A DNA stretch of 64,000 nucleotides from Cyanobium sp. E1_MAG_00006 (GCA_027488975.1 JAIYAQ010000012.1:124001-188000), one strand, 5' to 3'; positions 1 through 10,269 are shown, counted from the first letter of the stretch. Translations and numbers: made by a program. The notes: generated by a model from the letters alone, not told the origin.

Positions 1-1
1 T

Positions 2-352
2 GCAACCGGAGTCGATCTGCTGGTGATGGCCGGCTGGATGCGGATCGTCACCCGTGAGTTGATCGATGCCTTCCCACAGCGGTTGATCAACATCCACCCC
101 TCACTGCTGCCCAGCTTTCGCGGCGCCCGCGCCATCGAACAGGCGCTGGCGGCAGGCGTACGCCTCAGCGGCTGCACCGCCCATCTTGTGAGCCTGGAGG
201 TGGACACCGGGCCGATCCTGGCGCAGGCGGCGGTGCCGGTCCTGGCGGACGACGATGTCTCGACTCTGGCGGCGCGGATTCACCAGCACGAACACCGGAT
301 CCTGCCGCTGGCGGTGCAGCTGGCGGCAGAGCGGCTCGCTCGTCAGGGATAG
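2..352 (+). CDS. purN: phosphoribosylglycinamide formyltransferase (5' end missing)
   Basis: C-terminal part of GAR transformylase, which uses 10-formyl-THF to formylate GAR in purine synthesis. The reading frame is open from base 2, so the start lies before the window. The formyltransferase signature NIHPSLLPSFRG, with the catalytic His, and the later LEVDTGPILAQ segment with the catalytic Asp are both visible. The last 10 bases overlap the 3' end of argC on the other strand, so the two genes converge. Only about 116 of roughly 200 residues are present; nothing in them looks damaged. Confidence 0.93.
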   Translation, partial: ATGVDLLVMAGWMRIVTRELIDAFPQRLINIHPSLLPSFRGARAIEQALAAGVRLSGCTAHLVSLEVDTGPILAQAAVPVLADDDVSTLAARIHQHEHRILPLAVQLAAERLARQG

Positions 353-1407
353 AAGGGCAGCAGCGGCAGGCCGGTCTCTGCGGGCAGGCCCGCCAGCAGG
401 TTCAGGCATTGCACGCCCTGGCCCGCCTGACCCTTGATCATGTTGTCGATCACGCTCATCACAATCAGCTGGCCAGTGCGTCGATCCGCCTGTACCGAGA
501 GCAGGCAGCGATTGGTGTTCCGCACCCACTTGGTGGAGGGATAGGTGCCCACCGGCAATACCTGCACGCAGGGCGCGTGGCGATAGGCGGCCTCGAGCAG
601 GGTTGTGCAGTCCTCAGCGGTCAGCCCGGGGTCGCGCAGACGGCCGTAGACGGTGGCCAGCAGACCGCGCACCATCGGCATGAGATGGGGGGTGAACTGC
701 AGCTGGATGGGCTGGCCGGCGGCACGGCTGCAGAGCTGTTCGATTTCGCTGGTGTGCCGATGGCCAACCACGCCGTAGGGGGCAACACCCTCAGAGGCTT
801 CAGCCAGCAGCAGGTGCTCCTTGGCGGCACGACCGCCACCGCTGGTGCCCGTCTTGGCATCGATCACAATGCCATCGGGCTCGATCAGCCCCTGCTTGAG
901 GAAGGGCGTGAGGGCCAGCAGGCTGGCGGTGGGGAAGCATCCGGGGGCCGCGACAAGCCGGGCGTTGCGGAGGCGCTCCTCCTCCCACTCCACCAATCCG
1001 TACACCGCCTCAGCACAGAGATCGGCATCGCTGCGCGGGGTCTGGCGTGCCTCACTGGCGTACACCTCCTTCCAGTGCTCCAACGCGCTGTAGCGGTAGT
1101 CGGCGGAGAGATCCACCACCTTGACGCCCCGTTGCAGCAGGCCAGGCACCAGCTGAGAGGCCAGCCCATTGGGCAGGCTGAGAACGGCGAGATCGGCCGC
1201 GGCGGCGATGGCCTCCACATCCGGGCTCTGCACCACCGGATCGCCGGGGAGTGGCAGGAAGGGGGTGAGCTCGCTCCAGCGTTTGCCGCTGCTGCGCTCG
1301 CCGCCAAGGAAGCTCACCTCCAGGTTGGGATGGCCCTGCAACAGGCGCAGGGTCTGCAGCCCCCCGTAGCCGGAGGCTCCGATCACCGCAACGCGATTGC
1401 TGGCCAT
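343..1407 (-). CDS. argC: N-acetyl-gamma-glutamyl-phosphate reductase
   Basis: Third step of arginine synthesis: NADPH-dependent reduction of N-acetylglutamyl phosphate to the semialdehyde. The ATG at 1407 gives 354 residues starting MASNRVAVIGASGYGG, a Rossmann nucleotide loop at the very N-terminus. The catalytic cysteine lies in APGCFPTASLLALTP, and a KTGTSGGGRAA segment follows. A longer reading from 1851 is open, but its extra part is shadow sequence over ribBA and lacks family similarity. Divergent from ribBA with about 10 bases between starts, so the two promoters must overlap the opposite coding regions. Confidence 0.95.
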   Translation of the reverse strand: MASNRVAVIGASGYGGLQTLRLLQGHPNLEVSFLGGERSSGKRWSELTPFLPLPGDPVVQSPDVEAIAAAADLAVLSLPNGLASQLVPGLLQRGVKVVDLSADYRYSALEHWKEVYASEARQTPRSDADLCAEAVYGLVEWEEERLRNARLVAAPGCFPTASLLALTPFLKQGLIEPDGIVIDAKTGTSGGGRAAKEHLLLAEASEGVAPYGVVGHRHTSEIEQLCSRAAGQPIQLQFTPHLMPMVRGLLATVYGRLRDPGLTAEDCTTLLEAAYRHAPCVQVLPVGTYPSTKWVRNTNRCLLSVQADRRTGQLIVMSVIDNMIKGQAGQGVQCLNLLAGLPAETGLPLLPFYP

Positions 1408-1417
1408 GCCCGGCTGA

Positions 1418-3127
1418 GTGGAACGCCAGATCGTACCGGGCTTTATAAAAGTGCCAGTGCAGTGGCCTGCAGGCCTGTTTCCCCTGACCAAGCCCGTCTT
1501 CCAATTCGATTCCATCGCCGATGGCCTGGCGGCCGTCCGCAACGGCGAGATGGTGGTGGTGGTAGACGATGAAAATCGCGAGAACGAAGGCGATCTGATC
1601 TGCGCTGCCCAGTTCGCCACCCCCGAACAGATCAATTTCATGGCCACCGAGGCGCGGGGCCTGATCTGCCTGGCAATGGAGGGGGATCGGCTCGATGACC
1701 TGGATCTGCCGCTGATGGTGGATCGCAACACCGACAGCAACCAGACCGCCTTCACCGTGAGCGTGGATGCCGGACCGGAGAACGGGGTGAGCACCGGCAT
1801 CTCGGCCGAGGACCGCGCGCGCACGATCCAGGTGGCGATCCATCCCGCCACACGTCCGAACGACCTGCGGCGCCCCGGTCACATCTTCCCGTTGCGGGCC
1901 AAGCAGGGTGGCGTGCTGAAGCGGGCCGGCCACACCGAAGCCGCTGTCGATCTGGCACGCCTGGCAGGCCTGTACCCAGCAGGGGTGATCTGTGAGATCC
2001 AGAACAACGACGGGTCCATGGCCCGCTTGCCCCAGCTGGTGGACTACGCCCGTCTGCATGGTCTGCGGCTGATCAACATCGCGGATCTGATCCGGTACCG
2101 GCTCGACACGGAGCGATTCGTGCGGCGCCAGGCGGAGGCCAGCCTGCCCAGCGCCTTCGGACAGTTCCGTGCCATCGGCTATCGCAATGAGCTGGACGGC
2201 AGCGAGCATGTGGCGATTGTGAAAGGCAACCCGGAGGCGGCCGAGGCTGCTGTTCTGGTGCGGGTGCACAGCGAGTGCCTCACGGGCGATGCCTTCGGCT
2301 CCCTGCGCTGCGACTGCCGTCCTCAGCTGGAGGCGGCCCTGCGCATGATCGAAGCGGCTGGCGAGGGCGTGGTGGTTTACCTGAAGCAGGAGGGTCGCGG
2401 AATCGGCCTGATCAACAAGCTCAAGGCCTATTCCCTGCAGGACGGTGGCCTGGACACCGTGGAGGCCAATGAACGACTCGGCTTTCCGGCCGACCTGCGC
2501 AACTACGGCGTCGGCGCCCAGATCCTCAGCGATCTCGGCGTGCATCGGCTGCGGCTGATCACCAACAACCCGCGCAAGATCGCTGGCCTGGGTGGCTATG
2601 GCCTGCAGGTGGAGGACCGGGTGCCGCTGGTGATGGATGCGGGTCAGCACAATGCGGCCTACCTGCAGACAAAGCAGGAGAAGCTGGGCCATCTGATGGG
2701 ATCCGGCAGCGCCAGCCAGGGGCCTGCAGCCGTGCTGGCCTGGAAGCGCCCCTGGACGGCCGTGGGTGAGATCGCAGCTGCCCAGCTAGCACAGCAGCTG
2801 CAGGAACTGCGCCAGTGGGCGGCGGAGCGTGGCCTGGTGCTCGAACGGGAGGAGCACAACCGGGTTCTGGCTCTGCTGGATCAGCCTGACCTTGCGGTGG
2901 TGGTGTCCGGCGCCAGTGCGGAGCGGTTGGGCGAGGGGTTGCGGCGCATGGCGCTCTGGGAGGAGACCCAGAGCGTCAGCCTGCTGCTGGCGGCTGATGC
3001 CCAGCGCACGAGTCACCCCAGCAACACTCTGGAGGCTCGGCGGCGACCTCTGCAGGAGCTGGAGAGCACCAGGGGCGGTACTGAGGCCCTCAGCCTCGAA
3101 GCCGCCACGCTGGTGCGCTGGTGCTGA
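1418..3127 (+). CDS. ribBA: bifunctional DHBP synthase / GTP cyclohydrolase II
   Basis: Makes both riboflavin precursors: 3,4-dihydroxy-2-butanone 4-phosphate from ribulose 5-phosphate, and the pyrimidine from GTP. The N-terminal RibB domain (about residues 28-225) shows [15 protein letters not shown]. The RibA domain (about 230-430) shows the zinc-binding stretch [17 protein letters not shown] and [16 protein letters not shown] further C-terminal extension of about 140 residues has no catalytic motif and is of a type seen in cyanobacterial RibBA. The start is uncertain: GTG at 1418 is the longest choice, but GTG codons at 1451 or 1457 would sit closer to the usual N-terminus. Confidence 0.95.
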   Translation: MERQIVPGFIKVPVQWPAGLFPLTKPVFQFDSIADGLAAVRNGEMVVVVDDENRENEGDLICAAQFATPEQINFMATEARGLICLAMEGDRLDDLDLPLMVDRNTDSNQTAFTVSVDAGPENGVSTGISAEDRARTIQVAIHPATRPNDLRRPGHIFPLRAKQGGVLKRAGHTEAAVDLARLAGLYPAGVICEIQNNDGSMARLPQLVDYARLHGLRLINIADLIRYRLDTERFVRRQAEASLPSAFGQFRAIGYRNELDGSEHVAIVKGNPEAAEAAVLVRVHSECLTGDAFGSLRCDCRPQLEAALRMIEAAGEGVVVYLKQEGRGIGLINKLKAYSLQDGGLDTVEANERLGFPADLRNYGVGAQILSDLGVHRLRLITNNPRKIAGLGGYGLQVEDRVPLVMDAGQHNAAYLQTKQEKLGHLMGSGSASQGPAAVLAWKRPWTAVGEIAAAQLAQQLQELRQWAAERGLVLEREEHNRVLALLDQPDLAVVVSGASAERLGEGLRRMALWEETQSVSLLLAADAQRTSHPSNTLEARRRPLQELESTRGGTEALSLEAATLVRWC

Positions 3128-3133
3128 TGGAGA

Positions 3134-3577
3134 TCAGCCTTCGCTGATCGTCACCTTGTTGATGCGGCTGCCGGTCTTCAGCGCCAGCACAACGTCCATG
3201 TTGCCGGTGTGACCGAAGACGGTGTGCACGCCATCAAGGTGAGGCTGGGCCTCGTGGCAGATGTAGAACTGCGAGCCACCGGTGTTCTTACCGGCGTGAG
3301 CCATGGCCAGGGTTCCGGCCTGATGCTTCTGGCCGTTGATCTCGCAGTTGATGTGGTAGCCGGGGCCGCCGGTACCGGCCATGCCACGGGCTCCCTCTCG
3401 GCTGTTGGGGCAGCCGCCCTGAGCCATGAAGCCGGGGATCACACGGTGAAAGGCCAGGCCGTCGTAGAAGCCGTCCTGCGCCAGCTTCACGAAGTTGGCC
3501 ACGGTGTTGGGGGCGTCGGCGTCGAACAGCTCGAGTTCGATGCTGCCGGCGTCGGTCTCCATCACGGCTCGGGTCAC
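3134..3577 (-). CDS. cyclophilin-type peptidyl-prolyl cis-trans isomerase
   Basis: Single-domain cyclophilin of 147 residues, predicted cytosolic, speeding proline isomerisation during folding. Motifs include [32 protein letters not shown] and [12 protein letters not shown], so the active-site Arg, Gln and Phe are present. GTG at 3577 ([11 protein letters not shown]) is preferred because upstream sequence to 3646 overlaps the mtnP promoter region and looks non-coding. It converges with ribBA (6-base gap) and diverges from mtnP. Confidence 0.93.
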   Translation of the reverse strand: MTRAVMETDAGSIELELFDADAPNTVANFVKLAQDGFYDGLAFHRVIPGFMAQGGCPNSREGARGMAGTGGPGYHINCEINGQKHQAGTLAMAHAGKNTGGSQFYICHEAQPHLDGVHTVFGHTGNMDVVLALKTGSRINKVTISEG

Positions 3578-3653
3578 GGCGGTCTCGGGGAAGGGTGTTG
3601 GGATCCGATCAGTATGGGCGCTCCGGTAGAAGGGTTGCAGCAACAACGATGCG

Positions 3654-4565
3654 ATGGCTGGCAGCAGTGGGGTGAATCTCAGTGGGGCACGGCTTGGCGT
3701 GCTCGGCGGCAGCGGCCTCTACGCCATGGAGGGGCTGGAGGAGATCCAGGAACTCGAGCTGGATACACCCTTCGGCCCACCCTCCGACAGCCTGCGGCTC
3801 GGCCGCCTGGGAGGCATGGAGGTGGTCTTCCTGGCACGGCACGGCCGCCATCACACCTATCTGCCCACGGAGGTGCCCTATCGCGCCAACATCTGGGCCA
3901 TGCGCTCGCTGGGGGTGCGTTGGATCCTCTCCCCCTCGGCCGTGGGCTCCCTGCAGGAGACGGTGCGACCGCTCGACATGGTGGTGCCCGATCAGTTCAT
4001 CGACCGCACCCACCAGCGCCCGCTGAGCTTCTTCGGTCAGGGTGCCGTGGCCCATGTGGCCCTGGCGGATCCCTTCTGCCCTGGGTTGAGCCGCCTGCTG
4101 GCGGATGTGGCCGACAGCCTGATGCCGGCGGGTCGAACTCTGCACCGTGGCGGCACCTATCTGTGCATGGAGGGGCCGGCCTTCTCCACGCGCGCCGAAT
4201 CGAATCTCTACCGCAGCTGGGGCTGCACGGTGATCGGCATGACCAATCACACCGAAGCCCGCCTGGCCCGTGAGGCGGAGATCGCCTACGCCACCCTGGC
4301 CATGGCCACCGACTACGACTGCTGGTACGCCGATCACGACAGCGTCACCGTGGAGATGGTGATCGGCAACCTGCGGGCCAACGCGGAGCTGGCCACGCAG
4401 ATCGTGCGCACCACCGCCGAGCGGATCGGCGCCCTCAGGCCCGCGAGCACCGCCCACAACGCTCTGCGCGATGCCCTGATGACCCCGAAGGATCAGGTGC
4501 CGGCGAAGACCCGCCAGCAGCTGGATCTGTTCACCAGCCCGTATTGGGGGCCCTTCGAGGCCTGA
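3654..4565 (+). CDS. mtnP: S-methyl-5'-thioadenosine phosphorylase
   Basis: Phosphorolysis of methylthioadenosine, a polyamine by-product, to adenine and methylthioribose-1-phosphate. The 303-residue protein has the family N-terminus [15 protein letters not shown], a phosphate-binding RHG segment, the signature [17 protein letters not shown], and [15 protein letters not shown], which fits MTA rather than guanosine/inosine phosphorylases. The following minus-strand gene converges with it. The rest of the methionine salvage pathway is not in the window. Confidence 0.93.
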   Translation: MAGSSGVNLSGARLGVLGGSGLYAMEGLEEIQELELDTPFGPPSDSLRLGRLGGMEVVFLARHGRHHTYLPTEVPYRANIWAMRSLGVRWILSPSAVGSLQETVRPLDMVVPDQFIDRTHQRPLSFFGQGAVAHVALADPFCPGLSRLLADVADSLMPAGRTLHRGGTYLCMEGPAFSTRAESNLYRSWGCTVIGMTNHTEARLAREAEIAYATLAMATDYDCWYADHDSVTVEMVIGNLRANAELATQIVRTTAERIGALRPASTAHNALRDALMTPKDQVPAKTRQQLDLFTSPYWGPFEA

Positions 4566-4597
4566 TCGCTTCGGCCTGATGCCTGAGAGCTGATGTC

Positions 4598-5521
4598 TCA
4601 GAGCTGATCCGTCAGGGCCCGCCGCAGCTGCCCGCCGCAGTGATCGAGGTGCTGGCGGGCCTCTCCAACACCAAGCTCACGGCTCGCCATCAGCAGGGCC
4701 AGCTTCACCGACCCGCCGCTGCGCTCCAGCAGGCTGCGAGCCTCGCTACGCGGCACAGCAGCCAGATCCTCAAGGATGCGCAGGGCCCTGTCCTCGAGCT
4801 TGGCGTTGGTGACCGCCACGTCAACCATCCGGTTGCCGTAGACCTTCCCGAGACGCACCATCACACCGGTGCTGAGGATGTTGAGGGCCATCTTGGTGGC
4901 GGTGCCCGCCTTGAGCCGCGTCGAGCCGGTGAGCAGTTCAGGCCCCGTGATCAGGCGAATGTCGATGTCGCAGGGCATCGGCACCTGGTCGGCCGGCACA
5001 CAGGCCATGGCGATGGCCAGGGCACCGATGGCGCGGGCATGCTCCAGAGCCCCGTGCACATAGGGCGTGGTGCCGCCGGCGGCGATCGCCACCAGCGCAT
5101 CAGCCGGACCGAAGCCCCGGGCTTCCAGATCCTCCCGGCCGGCATCAAACAGATCCTCCAGTCCTTCGGAACTGCGCAGCAGGGCCGGCGCTCCACCGGC
5201 CAGCACCCCCTGCACCAGCTCGGGATCACTGCAGAAGGTGGGCGGGCACTCGGCGGCATCCAGCACCCCGAGTCGACCGGAGGTGCCGGCCCCCAGGTAG
5301 AAGAGGCGGCCGCCCTGCCGCAGGCGGCCGGCGATCGCCTCCACCGCCTCGGCGAGGGCTGAGGCTGCGCCCGCCACCGCCTCCTGCGGACGGCGGTCCT
5401 CCTCACAGAACAGCTGCACCAGCTCGACACTGCTGAGTGTGTCGAGCGCAGTGCTGAGGGGATTGGCCTGTTCGGTGAGCAGATGGCCGCGACGCACCTC
5501 GCCGTTGGATCCGGTGCTCAC
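4598..5521 (-). CDS. murQ: N-acetylmuramic acid 6-phosphate etherase
   Basis: Cleaves the lactyl ether of MurNAc-6-phosphate to give GlcNAc-6-phosphate and D-lactate, recycling peptidoglycan sugars. The 307-residue protein carries the SIS-domain pattern LFYLGAGTSGRLGVLDAAEC, then IAAGGTTPYVHGAL and GTATKMALNILST. Its ATG overlaps the stop of the DUF3110 gene by four bases (ATGA), so the two are probably translationally coupled as the last two genes of the dnaK operon. No MurNAc phosphotransferase or AnmK kinase is nearby. Confidence 0.94.
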   Translation of the reverse strand: MSTGSNGEVRRGHLLTEQANPLSTALDTLSSVELVQLFCEEDRRPQEAVAGAASALAEAVEAIAGRLRQGGRLFYLGAGTSGRLGVLDAAECPPTFCSDPELVQGVLAGGAPALLRSSEGLEDLFDAGREDLEARGFGPADALVAIAAGGTTPYVHGALEHARAIGALAIAMACVPADQVPMPCDIDIRLITGPELLTGSTRLKAGTATKMALNILSTGVMVRLGKVYGNRMVDVAVTNAKLEDRALRILEDLAAVPRSEARSLLERSGGSVKLALLMASRELGVGEARQHLDHCGGQLRRALTDQL

Positions 5522-5952
5522 AGCAGCCCCTCGAGCCGGCGGCGGAAGGCTTCGAGCTCCGCATTGCCGCTGCTGATCGGCTCGCTCGCCGCTTCAGCCA
5601 CGCCGCCCGGCTGCTGTCCGGCCTCGACTTCAGCCTGCTCGCGCCAGGTGCTCACATCCATGTTCTTCTCCGGCGGTGCGATCAGCAGCCGATCTTCAGC
5701 GCTCTGCGGCAGGAAGCCCCCCGGCACGAAGCGGGCTTCGTAACCGGCGTTGGCACAGAACTCCTCCATCTCGGCGCGCTCGATGGACTCGACGCTGGGC
5801 ATCGGAAAGTCCTGCGCCTCCAGCAAGCCGGCGTAGCGCTCCGCGTCGTCGCGTTCCTCGAACAGCAGCACCACGGTGATGCCATTGAGTTCAAGGGAAT
5901 GAATCCCCTCGTTCTCGCTCCCCGCATCGAAGAGCAGCACATGCACCGCCAT
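5518..5952 (-). CDS. DUF3110 domain protein
   Basis: A 144-residue protein with a compact N-terminal alpha/beta domain (MAVHVLLFDAGSENEGIHSL, then a FEERDDAERYAGLLEAQ helix) matching DUF3110, a family found in cyanobacteria and plastid-bearing plants with no assigned function. The C-terminal third is acidic, low in hydrophobics and probably disordered. It lies 81 bases after the J-domain gene and overlaps murQ by four bases, so it is read as part of the dnaK cluster. Confidence 0.82.
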   Translation of the reverse strand: MAVHVLLFDAGSENEGIHSLELNGITVVLLFEERDDAERYAGLLEAQDFPMPSVESIERAEMEEFCANAGYEARFVPGGFLPQSAEDRLLIAPPEKNMDVSTWREQAEVEAGQQPGGVAEAASEPISSGNAELEAFRRRLEGLL

Positions 5953-6033
5953 GGTCTGAGGCTTGGACAGGGCTCAGTGTCTCACCGATCCCCGCTGACG
6001 CCTAGCGGTTGGCACTGGTTGCCACGCTGCCGA

Positions 6034-7068
6034 TCAGGCAGCACCGCGCTCGATCTCAGCCGCGAGCTGCTGCAGGCGCGCATAGAGGGCCTCCTCGGCC
6101 TCCGTGAGCGCCTGGGGCACCACCAGGCGGATCTCCACCAGCTGATCGCCCCGCTGGCCTGCGCGCTCCAGGCCCCGCCCGCGCAGGCGCAGCAACCGGC
6201 CACTGGAGGAGCCCGGAGGCACACGCAGCTGAACGGGGCCAGCGAGGGTGGGAACCACCACCGAACAGCCGAGGGCTCCGTCGGCTGGCGCGATCTCCAG
6301 TTGATAGAGAACCCGCAGGCCATCGATGCGCAGACCGTCGGGCGTGCGCACGCGAAGCTGCAGGAAATGGTCAGCACCGCCTGGCGCCACGCCGGCAAGT
6401 CGCAGCCGCCAGCCGTCACCGGCCAGCGGTGGCGTCCACACTTCAACGGTGGTGCCGTCCTGAAGCTCAAGCTCCACGCGCTCTCCCTCGAGAGCCTGCT
6501 CTGGGGTGAGTTCCACGAGGGTTTCGCTGTCGCTGCTGGCCGTCACCGGCGGCGGTGCCGGGGGTGAGGCGGTCACGCGGCCGCCGGGCTGTTGGCGCTG
6601 AAACGTATCCCCGGAGTTGTCACCCAGGGCGTCGTCATCCAGGGCGTCCTCATCCGCCGCATCATTCAGAGGCCGGCCATCGCGGCGCGGCTGGGCCTCG
6701 CGTTCCTGGTCCACCCGTCGAGGGGCCGCCTGCCGGGATCGCCTCTGCCTGCCGAACAGGGCCTCCACGTAGTCGTCGAACTCCGGAAAGCCGCTGGCGA
6801 AGGGATCCAGGCCGGCTTCGGCGGCAACGGCACCATCCAGGCCCGCCTCCCACTGCCGGCGACGCACCGGATCGCTGAGCACCGCATAGGCCTCATTGAC
6901 GGCCTTGAACTGCTCCTCGGCGTGAGGATCATTGCCATTGAGATCGGGATGCCAGCGCCGCGCCAGCTGGCGGAAGGTCCGTTTCAGGCTGGCGGCATCG
7001 GCACCCGGCGTGAGCCCGAGAACGGCCCAGTGGTTCACGGCCGCGGCTGAGGGTGCGGTGGAGGTCAC
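6034..7068 (-). CDS. DnaJ/CbpA-type co-chaperone
   Basis: A 344-residue Hsp40. The J domain is at about residues 13-72 with the HPD tripeptide in RRWHPDLNGND. A Gly/Asp/Arg-rich linker follows, then a DnaJ C-terminal substrate-binding domain (TLVELTPEQALEGERVELEL to the end). There is no zinc-finger CxxCxGxG region, so this is type II (CbpA-like) rather than canonical DnaJ. It starts five bases after the dnaK stop, so it is the co-chaperone partner of that Hsp70. Confidence 0.92.
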   Translation of the reverse strand: MTSTAPSAAAVNHWAVLGLTPGADAASLKRTFRQLARRWHPDLNGNDPHAEEQFKAVNEAYAVLSDPVRRRQWEAGLDGAVAAEAGLDPFASGFPEFDDYVEALFGRQRRSRQAAPRRVDQEREAQPRRDGRPLNDAADEDALDDDALGDNSGDTFQRQQPGGRVTASPPAPPPVTASSDSETLVELTPEQALEGERVELELQDGTTVEVWTPPLAGDGWRLRLAGVAPGGADHFLQLRVRTPDGLRIDGLRVLYQLEIAPADGALGCSVVVPTLAGPVQLRVPPGSSSGRLLRLRGRGLERAGQRGDQLVEIRLVVPQALTEAEEALYARLQQLAAEIERGAA

Positions 7069-7073
7069 AGGGC

Positions 7074-9242
7074 TCAGTCCTCAGCCCAGGGATCGTCGTC
7101 GTAGGCGGCTTGCTGCCGCGCAGGTGCGGGCGGGGCGCTGTAGCGGCGATCGGAATAGGAGCCCCGCTCCATGCCTTCACCCGCATAGCGATCGCCGGCG
7201 GGTTCGCGGTCGTCGTAGCTGGAGTAGCTGCCGGTGGCACCCCCCCAGGGGCGAACGGGTTCGCGATCCCAGCTGCTGTCCCGGCTGCCGGCCGACCAGG
7301 AGGGCTCGGACCAGGGGTCGCGGCTGCGGCCGCGGTCCCAGTCATCCCAATCGTCGTCGGCGAAGAGCTCATCCTTGATCGAGCCCAGGGTGTTCTTGAG
7401 ACCCTGGAGCGGATTGCTCTCCTGCTTGCGCTCGCTGGCCAGGCGACGGTTGAGGCCATAGAGAGCTTCCTGGAGCTGGCTCACGGCCAGATCGAGATCA
7501 CCCAGATCGCCGCCGGCCAGCTGCTCCTGCACATCGCGCACGGCGATCTCCACGGCCCGCTGCTGGCGCTCGGCGCCATAGGGCCCCAGTTCAAGGGCGG
7601 CATCACGCAGGCGGCGCTCCGCCTGGGCCACCAGGGTCTGGGCGCGGTTACGGCGGTCAATCTCGGCCTTGCGGCGCCGATCTTCCGTGGCCTTCTTCTC
7701 GGCTTCTTCGATGAGGGTCTTGATCTCCTCTTCGCTGAGATTCGAGCCACCCTGGATGCTCACGCTCTGCTGGCGGCCGGTGGTGCGGTCGGTGGCCGAC
7801 ACCTGCAGCAGGCCGTTGGCGTCGATGTCGAACGAGACCTGCACCTGGGGCACGCCGCGGGGGGCAGGCGGGATGCCGGAGAGGCGGAAACGGCCGAGGC
7901 TTTTGTTGCCCTCCGCCATCTGCCGTTCGCCCTGCAGCACGTGGATCTCCACCGAGCTCTGGTTGGCCTCGGAGGTGCTGAACACGTCGCTCTTGCGCAC
8001 GGGGATCGGCGTGTTGCGCGGGATCAGCACCTTCATCACGCCGCCGATCGTCTCCAGCCCCAGGGAGAGGGGGGTGACGTCGTTGAGCATCAGGTCGCGC
8101 AACTCGCCGGTGAGGATGCCGGCCTGCACCGCCGCACCGATCGCCACCACCTCATCGGGGTTCACCGACTGGCAGGGCTCCAGCGGAATCAGGGTGCGCA
8201 CCATCGCCTGCACCATCGGCATCCGGGTGGAACCGCCCACCAGCACCACGTCGTCGATGTCCTCGGCGGCCAGGCCGGAATCGCGCAGGGCGCGCTGCAC
8301 CGGCCGCAGCAGCCGGTCGAGCAGATCCGGGCAGAGGCCCTCGAAGACGCGCCGCTCGAGGGTGGTCTCGATATGGAGCGGGCCGCCGTCGCCGGTGGCG
8401 ATGAACGGCAGTGAAATGGGCGTGCTCTGCACACCGCTCAGTTCGATCTTGGCCTTCTCCGCCGCTTCGGTGAGCCGCTGCAGGGCCTGGCGATCGCGGC
8501 GCAGGTCAAGGCCATGCTCCTGCTGGAAGGCATCAGCCAGCCAATCCACGATGCGGCGATCCCAGTCGTTGCCGCCGAGCTGGGTGTCGCCGCTGGTGGC
8601 CTTCACATCAAAGACGCCCTGAGCCACCCGCAGTACGGACACGTCGAAGGTGCCGCCGCCCAGGTCGAACACCAGCACACGCTTGACGGTGCTGCGATCG
8701 AAGCCGTAGGCCAGGGCCGCCGCGGTGGGTTCATTGAGGATGCGCTCCACGCTGATGCCCGCCAGCCGGCCGGCATCACGGGTGGCCTGGCGCTGGGCAT
8801 CGTTGAAGTAGGCCGGCACGGTGATCACCGCCGCCTCCACCGGCTCACCGAGATAGGTGCTGGCATCGTCCACGAGCTTGCGCAGCACGCTCGCCACCAG
8901 CTCCTCCGGCGCGTATTCGCGCTCGGTGGCCGGACAGACCACGCGCACGTTGCCCTGCTCGTTGGCCCGCACGGTGTAGGGCACCGACAGGCTGCCGTCG
9001 TCGAGCTCGTCCCACTGGCGGCCAACGAAGCGCTTGAGGTTGGCGAAGGTGTTGCGCGGGTTGAGCACCAACTGGCGGCGGGCCAGCTGGCCCACCAGCA
9101 ACTCCTGGTCCTTGCTGAAACCCACCACCGATGGGGTCGTGCGCCCGCCTTCGGCACTGGCGATCACCTGGGGGCGTCCGCCCTCCAGCACTGCCACCAC
9201 CGAATTGGTGGTGCCGAGGTCGATGCCAACTATGCGCGCCAC
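7074..9242 (-). CDS. dnaK: Hsp70 chaperone DnaK (cyanobacterial DnaK1-like)
   Basis: ATP-dependent chaperone of about 722 residues. The nucleotide-binding domain begins ARIVGIDLGTTNS and contains DLGGGTFDVSVLRV and VLVGGSTRMPMVQAMV; the substrate-binding domain begins DVTPLSLGLETIGG. The last roughly 120 residues are unlike E. coli DnaK: acidic DDWDDWD followed by an Arg/Asp/Ser/Tyr-rich tail ending YDDDPWAED, which fits the divergent DnaK1 paralogue of cyanobacteria. GTG at 9242 is chosen over TTG at 9245 because it gives the usual V/M-A-R-I-V-G start. First gene of a four-gene minus-strand operon. Confidence 0.94.
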   Translation of the reverse strand: MARIVGIDLGTTNSVVAVLEGGRPQVIASAEGGRTTPSVVGFSKDQELLVGQLARRQLVLNPRNTFANLKRFVGRQWDELDDGSLSVPYTVRANEQGNVRVVCPATEREYAPEELVASVLRKLVDDASTYLGEPVEAAVITVPAYFNDAQRQATRDAGRLAGISVERILNEPTAAALAYGFDRSTVKRVLVFDLGGGTFDVSVLRVAQGVFDVKATSGDTQLGGNDWDRRIVDWLADAFQQEHGLDLRRDRQALQRLTEAAEKAKIELSGVQSTPISLPFIATGDGGPLHIETTLERRVFEGLCPDLLDRLLRPVQRALRDSGLAAEDIDDVVLVGGSTRMPMVQAMVRTLIPLEPCQSVNPDEVVAIGAAVQAGILTGELRDLMLNDVTPLSLGLETIGGVMKVLIPRNTPIPVRKSDVFSTSEANQSSVEIHVLQGERQMAEGNKSLGRFRLSGIPPAPRGVPQVQVSFDIDANGLLQVSATDRTTGRQQSVSIQGGSNLSEEEIKTLIEEAEKKATEDRRRKAEIDRRNRAQTLVAQAERRLRDAALELGPYGAERQQRAVEIAVRDVQEQLAGGDLGDLDLAVSQLQEALYGLNRRLASERKQESNPLQGLKNTLGSIKDELFADDDWDDWDRGRSRDPWSEPSWSAGSRDSSWDREPVRPWGGATGSYSSYDDREPAGDRYAGEGMERGSYSDRRYSAPPAPARQQAAYDDDPWAED

Positions 9243-9463
9243 CAAGCCTTCCCCATCCGATCGGGTCCCCCGGTGGCCCCGCTCCCGTAGCCCAATGCCT
9301 GCGCCAATGCCCGCACCGTCAGTCCGCTCGCCCCATTCATGGCTGATGCCACAACGCTAACGGCCCCAGGGGGTTCGGCCATCGGTCATGGGATCGGTGG
9401 CCCGATCGGTCCGCGGCTCGGCGGAGTGGCCCAACCCCAGATTTTGAACACGTTAAGAACCCA

Positions 9464-10204
9464 ATGGCCACCGGCACCTGCCTCGCGCTCGAGAATGTGA
9501 GCATCAGCTACGGCATGAGGCCGTGCGCGGGGTGTATGTGGAGATTCCCCATGGCCAGGTGACGACCTTCATCGGCCCTTCGGGCTGCGGCAAGAGCACG
9601 GTGCTGCGAGCGCTGAACCACATGAACGATCTGAACGAGGGCTGCACGCTGCGCGGGCGTGTGCTGTTCGATGGTCAGGATCTCTATGCCCGCGATGTGG
9701 ATCCGGTGGAGGTGCGGCGGCGGATCGGCATGGTGTTCCAGAAGCCGAATCCTTTCCCCAAGAGCATCGACGAGAACATCGCCTTCGGCGCGCGGATCAA
9801 CGGCTACCGCGGCGATCTGAGATGAAACCAAGGACACGCTCAAGCAGAGCAGCTATGCGCTATCGGGCGGCCTGCAGCAGCGCCTGTGCATCGCCCGTGC
9901 GATTGCGATCGAGCCGGAGGTGATCATGATGGATGAACCCTGCTCGGCACTGGATCTGATCTCCATGCTGAAGATCGAGGAGATGATGCACGAGCTGAAA
10001 AAGAGCTACACGATCGTGATCGTGACCCACAACATGCAGCAGGCGGTGCGTATGAGTGACATGACCGGTTTCTTCAATGTGACTGCCAATGCCGAGGGTG
10101 ACGTCAAGGTGGGCTGCCTCGAGGAGTTTGCCGAGACAGAAATGATCTTCAATTCCCCGCGTCAGCAGGCCACCCTCGACTACATGGCGGGGCGTTTCGG
10201 CTGA
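9464..10204 (+). pseudogene. pstB: phosphate ABC transporter ATPase, frameshifted and internally deleted
   Basis: Clear remains of PstB, the ATPase of the high-affinity phosphate importer. The first frame (9464-9520) reads [17 protein letters not shown], then the frame breaks, about four bases having been lost. A second frame (about 9523-9825) carries [17 protein letters not shown] and [13 protein letters not shown]. It stops where about 44 bases, coding the usual ELVERSLRQAALW stretch, are missing. The first frame then resumes with [22 protein letters not shown] through to GRFG. The signature Gln is Leu (SGGL), and CSALDPIST has become CSALDLISM. No pstS, pstC or pstA is adjacent. A functional product is very unlikely. 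Confidence 0.92.
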
Positions 10205-10238
10205 ACCGCTTGCGGCAACCAGCCGATCATTGAGGCAT

Positions 10239-10261
10239 AAAAAAACCGCCCCTAAAGGCGG
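10239..10261 (-). terminator. Rho-independent terminator of tRNA-Ser
   Basis: Read on the minus strand, a 5-bp CCGCC/GGCGG stem with a six-base loop is followed by seven T residues. It sits eight bases beyond the tRNA 3' end, in the gap after the decayed pstB. Confidence 0.8.
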
Positions 10262-10269
10262 AAGTTGAA

